From positions 1 to 21,767 of the forward strand of contig JAPLXF010000065.1 in NCBI GenBank assembly GCA_026396205.1: DNA of 21,767 bases, in the 5' to 3' direction. Numbering within the stretch: the stretch's first letter is position 1; every line of letters begins with the position of its first letter. Origin of the DNA: Candidatus Moraniibacteriota bacterium (GTDB lineage: Bacteria > Patescibacteriota > Minisyncoccia > Moranbacterales > UBA2206). A program made the position numbers and the translations under genes. Shown piece after piece: positions 17,178 through 21,767 of this stretch. The notes beneath the pieces are model-generated. The model did not search any database and was not told the DNA's origin. It saw only the letters and a list, made by a program, of their open reading frames with translations.

Positions 17178-18032
17178 TTATAGTTCCAACAATAAATTTT
17201 CGATAACCAGCCTGGGATTAGCATTGGTTTCCTTAAGCAGAGCCATGCCGGTTTCGATTTTTTCAATGGCTGAAAATGAATTTTTGATTTTTAAATCATG
17301 GTATCTGAAGGCCACTAGCCAGAAATTAAGTTTTTTTAGCGCTAAAACAATATCTTTGGACATTTTTTCCGCGTAGGAAAATCTTTCGGCGACATTGCCG
17401 GCTAAAATATTTTCCAGTTCTTTGACGGATTGGATTCTTTCCTCAAGCTCTGCCGGATTATTTAAAATCAATTGCATCAGGCCCGGACGGCCCAGCGACC
17501 AATTGAGAATTTCTTTTTTATTCTTTGCATTTTCAGGGATGTGCTGCGAAATTTCCGCCGGCGAAACATTGCCAAAAAAAATTCTTTGGCACCGGGAATG
17601 AATAGTCGGCAGAATTTTATTTTCGCTTTGTGCCACTAAAATCACTGCCGTTTGGGGGTTGGCGTCTTCCAAGCTTTTCAACAGCGCGTTTTGCGATTCA
17701 ATCGTCATTCTCTCTACATTGTCGATAATGGCCACTCGAAAACCGCCGCCGCTGGTGGCCAAACTTAGCCAATGAATAAGCTCTCTAACGGATTCTATTT
17801 TTATGTCCCGCGTTTTGATTGTTCCTTTTTTCTCTTCGATTTCCGGCTTGAGAATAAACAAATCCGCATCGATTTCCTGATCCCGGCCGAGAATTTTTTT
17901 GGCAAAATCCAGTGCCACAGTAAATTTCCCCGTATGTTCCGACCCGGTGAAAAGATAAGCCTGACTCACCGCGTTTTTTTTGATGGTTCTATCTAAAAAA
18001 TTGAGTATTTTTTGATGGCCAATAATATCCAT
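17178..18032 (-). CDS. holB: DNA polymerase III delta-prime subunit
   Basis: The 284-residue AAA+ protein starts with MDIIGHQKIL, the usual opening of clamp-loader subunits. The P-loop region is degenerate: GSEHTGKF at 30-37. It keeps the sensor and Ser-Arg-Cys motif (IHSRCQRI, SRC at 146-148), FRVAIIDNVERMTIESQNALLK at 98-119, and a C-terminal helical collar domain. The delta-prime subunit is a structural part of the clamp loader and normally does not hydrolyse ATP, which fits the altered P-loop. The cysteine zinc module that follows the P-loop in E. coli delta-prime is absent; the only Cys is in the SRC motif. It lies directly upstream of ftsQ on the same strand, with a 10-nt gap, an unusual pairing that suggests co-transcription. 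Confidence 0.88.
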   Translation of the reverse strand: MDIIGHQKILNFLDRTIKKNAVSQAYLFTGSEHTGKFTVALDFAKKILGRDQEIDADLFILKPEIEEKKGTIKTRDIKIESVRELIHWLSLATSGGGFRVAIIDNVERMTIESQNALLKSLEDANPQTAVILVAQSENKILPTIHSRCQRIFFGNVSPAEISQHIPENAKNKKEILNWSLGRPGLMQLILNNPAELEERIQSVKELENILAGNVAERFSYAEKMSKDIVLALKKLNFWLVAFRYHDLKIKNSFSAIEKIETGMALLKETNANPRLVIENLLLEL

Positions 18033-18157
18033 TTAAAATTTCTAATTAAGAATTTCTAATTTCTAATCAATGTCTAATGTCCGAATATCCAATGTCTAAA
18101 TTTTAGATCATTAGTAATTTTAAAATTGGGATTTGATTAGAAATTAGGAATTAGAAA
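18033..18157. repeat. Intergenic AT-rich palindromic repeat with 7-nt period arms
   Basis: CTAATTTCTAATC (18056-18068) is the exact reverse complement of GATTAGAAATTAG (18135-18147), with further heptamer-periodic sequence on both sides. The right arm contains ATTGGGATTTGATTAGAAATT (18125-18145), matching 20 of 21 bases of the repeat inside the GT4 gene at 18710-18730. The whole 125-nt spacer between the GT4 and delta-prime genes is this element; no gene is seen in it. Confidence 0.7.
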
Positions 18158-19327
18158 TTATGAATTTACTACACTATTTATATATTCCTTAAACTCTCTA
18201 ACAAACCTCTCTTTTGAAAACTCTTTATCTCTATCCATTATAACCCGTTTGTCATATTGATTTTCTTTTTCCATAAACCGCCTGACACAATCGGCGATGA
18301 CTTCCGGTGTGGCGGCGTCAAAGAATTCACCGGTTTTTCCTTCTTCCACTGTTTCCAAAACTCCGCCTTTCCGGATCGCCAGCACCGGCACGCCATAACT
18401 CATGGCTTCTACCGGCGCGATGCCGAAATCATCTACACCGGCGAAAATAAAGGCCCGGGCGTTTTTATAATATTCCTGAATTTTTTTATCCGGCTGCCAG
18501 CCTAAAATTTTTACATTTTCATTGGCTATGGATTGCAAATATTTTTTCTGCGGGCCTTCGCCGATTACTATCAGCGGCAAACCCAATTTATTGAAAGCTT
18601 CAACGACTGTATCGATTTTTTTGTAGGGCGAAAGTCTAGAAACAATTAAAAAGAATTTTGAATTTTGAATTTTGAATTTTGAATTTATTTGTGATTTATA
18701 ATTTTGGTCATTGGGATTTGATTCGAAATTCGAAATTCGAAATTCGAAATTCCCGCAGGGCGGGTATATTACCACACTTTCCCGTCCATAATATTTCCTA
18801 ATCCTTTCCTGCGTATATCTGGAATTGGCAATTAAGTAATCCGGCCGGTCGGCTGCCACTTTGTCCCAGACCCGGATATAATTCAAAATCATGCGGGAAA
18901 TAAAATTTATGCCTCTTGATTTTTTCTGCTGGCGCAGATATTCTTCGTTGGCATCCCAGACAAAACGCATTGGGCTGTGGATGTAGGAAATATGGATGGT
19001 ATTTAATCTCGTCACAATCCCTTTGCTCCAAGCGCCCGAACTGGAAATAACCAAATCAAAATCGCGCAGGTCAAAAGTTTCCGGCGCGGTCGGCATCAAA
19101 GGCAAAAGCCATTTATATCTTCTGCGGAAAAACTTGGGAAATTTTTGCAAAAACGAAGTCCGAATATCCTTATCCTTGAATTTCCCCCTCATCCCGCGTC
19201 GGTCATAAAGCAAAGTATAAATCGGCGCTGCCGGATACATTTCGCATAGCACCTCCAAAACCCGCTCCGCCCCGCCGTAGTGGACCAGAAAATCGTGAAC
19301 TAAGGCTATTTTCAAGTCTTTTTTCAT
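18158..19327 (-). CDS. GT4 glycosyltransferase with in-frame repeat insert
   Basis: The 389-residue GT-B enzyme opens with IALVHDFLVHYGGAERVLEV (7-26), the nucleotide-sugar family loop GGAER. It carries HSPMRFVWD and VSRLSPYKK, a donor-site GEGPQKKYL, and a catalytic loop DDFGIAPVEA in which the first Glu of the GT4 E-x7-E motif is Asp299 while the second (Glu307) is kept. Relatives such as WbaZ transfer mannose or rhamnose to surface glycans; the sugar here is unknown. Residues about 193-225 (FEFRISNFESNPNDQNYKS and on) are encoded by a palindromic repeat placed in the linker between the two domains, without breaking the frame. ATG 19327 may be leaderless (see promoter). Confidence 0.85.
   Translation of the reverse strand: MKKDLKIALVHDFLVHYGGAERVLEVLCEMYPAAPIYTLLYDRRGMRGKFKDKDIRTSFLQKFPKFFRRRYKWLLPLMPTAPETFDLRDFDLVISSSGAWSKGIVTRLNTIHISYIHSPMRFVWDANEEYLRQQKKSRGINFISRMILNYIRVWDKVAADRPDYLIANSRYTQERIRKYYGRESVVIYPPCGNFEFRISNFESNPNDQNYKSQINSKFKIQNSKFFLIVSRLSPYKKIDTVVEAFNKLGLPLIVIGEGPQKKYLQSIANENVKILGWQPDKKIQEYYKNARAFIFAGVDDFGIAPVEAMSYGVPVLAIRKGGVLETVEEGKTGEFFDAATPEVIADCVRRFMEKENQYDKRVIMDRDKEFSKERFVREFKEYINSVVNS
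18653..18751. repeat. Heptamer-armed palindromic repeat inserted inside the GT4 gene
   Basis: Four perfect GAATTTT units plus one variant (18653-18687), a 32-nt centre, then four perfect CGAAATT units (18724-18751) form imperfect inverted arms. The centre shares 20 of 21 bases with the intergenic copy at 18125-18145. The insert is 99 nt, a multiple of three, and keeps the frame. Confidence 0.8.
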
Positions 19328-19334
19328 AAATCTA

Positions 19335-19343
19335 ATTCTAGCA
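19335..19343 (-). promoter_or_regulatory. Possible extended -10 for the GT4 gene, leaderless
   Basis: On the minus strand TGC-TAGAAT occupies 19343-19335. Its end is 7 nt from the ATG at 19327, so transcription would start at or near the initiation codon. The -35 is weak (TTCCAA at 17 nt). Confidence 0.35.
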
Positions 19344-19357
19344 TAAGCTTATAATTC

Positions 19358-19386
19358 TTGGAAATTGGGAAAGATTAAGCTATAAT
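19358..19386 (+). promoter_or_regulatory. Sigma70-type promoter for the small-gene region
   Basis: TTGGAA (19358-19363), a 17-nt spacer and TATAAT (19381-19386) point towards the small gene at 19451. The leader is about 55-60 nt and AT-rich. Confidence 0.65.
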
Positions 19387-19450
19387 ATACACATACTATC
19401 CTAAATGAATTCCCATAATAAAAAGTTAAACGAAAAATATTTTGCTTTTT

Positions 19451-19816
19451 ATGTCAAACGTTTATAAAGAATGGAAGAAGATTACTGATTTAATGTATGG
19501 TGGTTTGCTGTCAGACACCCAAGCCACGGAAGCTATCATAACACTTCTTTATAATAATGGTATTAAAAAAAGATCAGATGGACATGTTCTACTTGCAAAA
19601 AGCTATTTTGTATATGATAAAGATAAATACTCAGATCCACAGGTAGAAAAACCACTTGGTTTGGGACTAGTATATTTGAAACCGGACAAAACAAAAACGC
19701 AAGATATCTTTATCGTATCACCAGCTAGCAAATTAGATCGATTTTATTCTGAAAAAGAGATGATTAAAAAGTATCCAGCAATGGAAGGTGTTCATAAAAA
19801 CAATTTACCTGTTTAA
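19451..19816 (+). CDS. Small protein of unknown function
   Basis: The 121-residue protein starts at ATG 19451 (MSNVYKEWKKITDLMYGGLL); a TTG three codons upstream is less likely. It is hydrophilic, mixed alpha/beta, with no TM helix, signal or catalytic motif I recognise. It contains DIFIVSPASKLDRFYSEKEM. It has its own promoter at 19358-19386 and no clear Shine-Dalgarno. Its coding sequence is visibly more AT-rich than the neighbouring glycosyltransferases and uses A/T-ending codons, which hints at a different origin. Its stop is followed 16 nt later by a GCCTAAC motif and a palindrome that may be a recombination site (19833-19853). The gene could be a mobile cassette gene; this is inference. 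Confidence 0.6.
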   Translation: MSNVYKEWKKITDLMYGGLLSDTQATEAIITLLYNNGIKKRSDGHVLLAKSYFVYDKDKYSDPQVEKPLGLGLVYLKPDKTKTQDIFIVSPASKLDRFYSEKEMIKKYPAMEGVHKNNLPV

Positions 19817-19832
19817 AGGATACTCAAACATC

Positions 19833-19853
19833 GCCTAACACGGAATATCCGAT
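19833..19853. repeat. Palindromic half-site with attC-like core, left member of a pair
   Basis: GCCTAAC (19833-19839) fits the attC R-double-prime consensus RYYYAAC. It is followed by CGGAATATCCGA, whose reverse complement occurs at 20208-20219. No matching GTTRRRY is seen nearby, so on its own this is only half of a site. Confidence 0.45.
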
Positions 19854-19894
19854 TCGCAAGCTAAATAAAATTATTAATAATTATTTTTAAATTT

Positions 19895-20140
19895 ATGAAA
19901 AAGGAAACATTAATATGGCAAGTGATAGCGTTAGCCTTTGGATTATTTTTTATTTTTACAATTAAAGCTTACTTAGTAGATAAGATAACGATTGAAGCGA
20001 TGGATAACGATACCGAAACCATGTCAAAAAGGGCGAGTTGTTTTGCCTTGGCTGAAGAAAAGAATCTTAACGACGCATACTGTAAAGATATTGACACAAC
20101 TATATATACAAAAAAGTTTTTTGACAAAATTGAAAAATAA
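19895..20140 (+). CDS. Small single-pass membrane protein of unknown function
   Basis: The 81-residue protein has a basic start (MKKETLIWQ), one TM helix at about 8-26, and a hydrophilic tail with two cysteines (C38 and C53 by rough count). The tail would face outward or into the cytoplasm depending on orientation; the positive N-terminus favours N-in. No domain is recognised. It is AT-rich, begins 78 nt after the preceding small gene, and lies between the two palindromic half-sites at 19833-19853 and 20157-20229. It may depend on the upstream promoter. It may equally be a cassette gene or the cargo of a small inverted-repeat element. Confidence 0.5.
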   Translation: MKKETLIWQVIALAFGLFFIFTIKAYLVDKITIEAMDNDTETMSKRASCFALAEEKNLNDAYCKDIDTTIYTKKFFDKIEK

Positions 20141-20156
20141 TTATTAATAATTTTAT

Positions 20157-20229
20157 TCTTAACGATTGCTCATCCAAATTTGCCTCCGTTATCACTTCGG
20201 TAAACTTCGGATATTCCGATACGTTATAC
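20157..20229. repeat. attC-like imperfect palindrome
   Basis: The 73-nt sequence starts with TCTTAAC (20157-20163) and ends with GTTATAC (20223-20229), close to the attC core motifs RYYYAAC and GTTRRRY with one mismatch each. Between them, TAACG/CGTTA, ATCCAAATTT with AAACTTCGGAT (8 of 10 paired), and CCG/CGG form one long stem with unpaired bases, as attC sites do. A non-integron palindromic repeat is the alternative. Confidence 0.45.
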
Positions 20230-20289
20230 GCAACTTTTTATAACTTCCACAATTTCCTCCGCGCATTTTTCCCAGCTGAATTTTTTTAA
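20224..20289 (-). pseudogene. C-terminal remnant of a GT4 glycosyltransferase
   Basis: On the minus strand this stretch reads LKKFSWEKCAEEIVEVIKSC followed by Val and TAA at 20224-20226. The KFSWEKCAEE core is the typical last helix of GT4 enzymes and nearly repeats the end of the intact gene at 20755 (RFSWEKCAEE), with close DNA identity over about 30 bases. Nothing of the upstream GT4 body is present; a terminator and a zinc-ribbon gene lie there instead. The stop codon falls within the attC-like repeat. It is the tail of a paralogous gene otherwise lost, or a recombination scar. Confidence 0.75.
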
Positions 20290-20326
20290 AAAAGAAAAAG
20301 CACCAACCAATAAAGGCGTGGTGCTT
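20287..20326 (-). terminator. Intrinsic terminator of the zinc-ribbon gene
   Basis: On the minus strand AAGCACCA pairs with TGGTGCTT (20319-20326 with 20298-20305), followed by a T-rich tract TTTTTCTTTTTT. It lies 22 nt past the stop of the zinc-ribbon gene. Confidence 0.8.
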
Positions 20327-20348
20327 GGTTAATAATCAAAATGATTAA

Positions 20349-20642
20349 TCACGGGTCCCATACGCGCTTTGCCCTGCTAGAAAGAAGAACTATATTGCCA
20401 CCCTTAAGATGAGTTTCTGCCATGGGATCAGTTTTCTTATGGCATTTTGGGCAAATCTCCATATTTTGGGCAAATACTTTGTTGCAATAACCGCAGAAGC
20501 GATTTTCGGTGGTTGCCTGCAGCATTTCTGCCGGCTGATAATTGCTTTTTAAAAGAGCCTTTTCGATAATGTCACAGCTGGGATTAGAACAAGTTTGTTC
20601 ATCAGCGGTAGAAAAGGTGCCACAAATTGGACAATATTTCAT
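20349..20642 (-). CDS. Double zinc-ribbon protein
   Basis: The 97-residue protein has four Cys pairs: CPIC (4-7), CSNPSC (18-23), CGYC (about 50-53) and CPKC (about 64-67). These make two zinc-ribbon modules joined by a 25-residue linker. The C-terminal 25 residues are a short hydrophobic/basic tail ending in AKRVWDP. No catalytic domain is present. Such small proteins bind nucleic acid or partner proteins; the target is unknown. ATG 20642 is fixed by a consensus Shine-Dalgarno, AAGGAGG, 8 nt upstream. It has its own promoter and terminator, forming a self-contained unit between a GT4 remnant and an intact GT4 gene. Confidence 0.8.
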   Translation of the reverse strand: MKYCPICGTFSTADEQTCSNPSCDIIEKALLKSNYQPAEMLQATTENRFCGYCNKVFAQNMEICPKCHKKTDPMAETHLKGGNIVLLSSRAKRVWDP

Positions 20643-20650
20643 AGCGGTAT

Positions 20651-20657
20651 CCTCCTT
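20651..20657 (-). promoter_or_regulatory. Consensus Shine-Dalgarno site of the zinc-ribbon gene
   Basis: AAGGAGG on the minus strand, 8 nt from ATG 20642. Most other genes here have no such site, so this one is unusual in strength. Confidence 0.85.
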
Positions 20658-20696
20658 TCTTTTGGTTTTATTTACTATTGTTAACTATTTAAAATC

Positions 20697-20725
20697 AATG
20701 TATTCCTTAATTCATATTAAGTCAA
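20697..20725 (-). promoter_or_regulatory. Promoter of the zinc-ribbon gene
   Basis: On the minus strand TTGACT (20725-20720), 17 nt, then TACATT (20702-20697). The leader of about 45 nt contains a short palindrome-like AATAGTTAACAATAG (around 20675-20690) that could be an operator. Confidence 0.6.
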
Positions 20726-20754
20726 GCCAATTGAAAAAATTTAAAAGGAATCTT

Positions 20755-21767
20755 TTAATTCATTATTAATTTACAAACTTCTTCCGCGCATTTTTCCCAG
20801 CTGAATCTTTTTACGTTTTCATATCCCCTCTTTATCATATCCTCTCTTAAATTCTGGTTAGAAATTAGTTTATAAGCGGCTTCGGCGATGGTGGAAGGGT
20901 TTTTGGGATTGACTAAAATTGCACTGCTACTTACAACCTCCAGAATGGATGAATTATTTCCTACCACGACCGGCACGCCGACGCTTTGCGCTTCCAGAAT
21001 CGGAATTCCAAAACCCTCATACAGCGTAGGAAAAAGAAATATCCCTGCACCTGAAAGCAACTGCCATTTTTCCGCTTCGCTGATAAAGCCAGACAGGATT
21101 ATATCAGATTTATTGGACGAATTGGACACATATGACTGGATTTTTTCATAGTTAAAACCAGGTCTTCCCGCCAAAATTAATTTGTGCGGGATTTTATATC
21201 TTTCTTTTAATATTTCAAAGGCTTTTATTATTCCCAAAATATTTTTGCGCTCTTCTAGGCGGCCGATAAACAGCAGATATTTTTCCTGCCCCCTTTCTCC
21301 TTGTGAGAGAGAAGCTGGGAGTGAGGGCGAATCTTCCGGCATTCCCTCACCTGCCCTTCGGGCATCCTCTCCCAAAGGGAGAGGAGGATTTAAAAAATTA
21401 TTTTCGTAGCCTTCATATATTACAGAAATTTTTTCTTCCGGCACTTTATACAATTTCATCAAATCTCTTTTTGTATTTTCCGAAACTGCAATAATTTTTT
21501 TTGCCCACCGGCACGAATTTTTAATGGACCAGCGCATATACAATCTTTCCCACCAAGAATAGGCCTTGAGGCAAAATTCAAACTCTAACCCGTGGATTGT
21601 CACAATCGTATTTTTCGACCGGATAAAAGGCACAACATGCGACGGAATAAAAAGAACATCCACTGGATGGAAAAGCATTTCCAGCGACAAACCAATTTGT
21701 GTCCACAAATAAGGAAATTTAATAGTTTTTATTTTCCAACCTTGCCTGCCAGCAGGCAGGTTTTCCG
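20755..21767 (-). CDS. GT4 glycosyltransferase with two in-frame repeat inserts, 5-prime end beyond window
   Basis: The frame is open to the right edge; a TTG at 21708 is internal, because the residues before it (KFPYLWTQIGLSLEM) continue a normal GT4 N-terminal domain. Visible motifs are VDVLFIPSHVVP, IVTIHGLEFE, KKIIAVSENTKRDL, LLFIGRLEERKN, LAGRPG, and the catalytic loop EGFGIPILEA with both Glu of E-x7-E. Family members transfer sugars onto surface glycans or lipid carriers. Two palindromic repeats are read through in frame: LPAGRQG near the N-terminal domain (21740-21760), and PPLPLGEDARRAGEG to SLSQGERG in the interdomain linker (21289-21387). The DNA close to the stop is shared with the remnant at 20224-20289. 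Confidence 0.85.
   Translation of the reverse strand, partial: ENLPAGRQGWKIKTIKFPYLWTQIGLSLEMLFHPVDVLFIPSHVVPFIRSKNTIVTIHGLEFEFCLKAYSWWERLYMRWSIKNSCRWAKKIIAVSENTKRDLMKLYKVPEEKISVIYEGYENNFLNPPLPLGEDARRAGEGMPEDSPSLPASLSQGERGQEKYLLFIGRLEERKNILGIIKAFEILKERYKIPHKLILAGRPGFNYEKIQSYVSNSSNKSDIILSGFISEAEKWQLLSGAGIFLFPTLYEGFGIPILEAQSVGVPVVVGNNSSILEVVSSSAILVNPKNPSTIAEAAYKLISNQNLREDMIKRGYENVKRFSWEKCAEEVCKLIMN
21289..21387. repeat. Nested palindromic repeat inside a GT4 coding region
   Basis: CCTCTCCC/GGGAGAGG with an AAA loop (21366-21384), GCCC/GGGC around TTC (about 21353-21363), GTGAGGG/CCCTCAC (about 21322-21350) and a GAGA-rich left arm form a compact multi-hairpin element. It adds about 33 residues without a frame break. 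Repeats of this composition are common between genes in CPR and other genomes (recalled, not searched). Confidence 0.75.
21740..21760. repeat. Short palindrome encoding LPAGRQG inside the GT4 gene
   Basis: CTTGCCTGC and GCAGGCAGG pair at 8 of 9 positions around CA. On the coding strand it gives Asn-Leu-Pro-Ala-Gly-Arg-Gln-Gly. This peptide is, from memory, a recurrent in-frame insert in CPR proteins. Confidence 0.65.

Noticed and set aside
18653..18751. CRISPR-like array from the heptamer repeats
   Set aside because: The units are 7 nt, contiguous and without spacers; they form inverted arms, not direct repeats with unique spacers.
1..21767. Alternative genetic code with TGA as Gly, as in some CPR lineages
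   Set aside because: All long genes read through without internal TGA, and the gene at 2582 ends with TGA at a sensible place.
1..21767. tRNA or rRNA genes
   Set aside because: No cloverleaf with a T-loop motif and no rRNA-like conserved sequence was seen in the spacers.

Overview
The window looks like a stretch of a Candidate Phyla Radiation (Patescibacteria, probably Parcubacteria-type) chromosome. The grounds are moderate AT richness, standard stop usage (TAA, TAG and at least one TGA), weak or absent Shine-Dalgarno sites in front of most genes, many large lineage-specific envelope proteins, GT39 and GT4 glycosyltransferases, a BRO-N protein, a VirD4/TraG-like ATPase without the rest of a secretion system, and palindromic repeats inserted in frame inside coding genes. 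This assignment is inferred from gene style; no rRNA or other taxonomic marker is present.

Layout. Positions 1-2475 (+): the end of a DedA membrane protein, then a large PP2C-like/TM/beta-propeller protein with its own -10 box. Positions 2582-4977 (-): two exported proteins sharing a duplicated N-terminal anchor. Positions 5046-5879 (-): a BRO-N protein, 4 nt downstream of the ATPase gene. Positions 5884-12493 (-): a run of closely spaced genes, read from 12493 leftwards: a coiled-coil protein, a two-TM membrane protein whose reading frame is broken near its end, a DUF5663-like small protein, another small acidic protein, and the membrane-anchored ATPase. An extended -10 promoter lies upstream of the first gene. 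I regard this run as the best candidate for an undescribed envelope or secretion-like machine. Positions 12637-16044 (+): two GT39-type membrane glycosyltransferases behind a good sigma70-type promoter. Positions 16045-16270: a structured, gene-free spacer. Positions 16271-18032 (-): FtsQ-like and DNA polymerase III delta-prime genes. Positions 18158-19327 (-): a GT4 glycosyltransferase carrying a heptamer-armed palindromic insert. Positions 19451-20140 (+): two small AT-rich genes of unknown function, with palindromic sequences resembling integron attC sites beside them. Positions 20224-20289 (-): the tail of a lost glycosyltransferase gene. Positions 20349-20642 (-): a double zinc-ribbon protein with its own promoter, a consensus Shine-Dalgarno site and a terminator. 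Positions 20755-21767 (-): a GT4 glycosyltransferase cut by the window edge and carrying two more in-frame repeat inserts.

Functionally, most of the window serves the cell surface: glycosyl transfer (two GT39, two GT4, one GT4 remnant), exported proteins, division (FtsQ), and the ATPase cluster. The most unusual theme is genome plasticity by small palindromes: at least three repeat families sit inside open reading frames without breaking them, and one family also has an intergenic copy. No tRNA, rRNA, CRISPR array or IS element was seen, and no gene-free stretch exceeds 300 bases.
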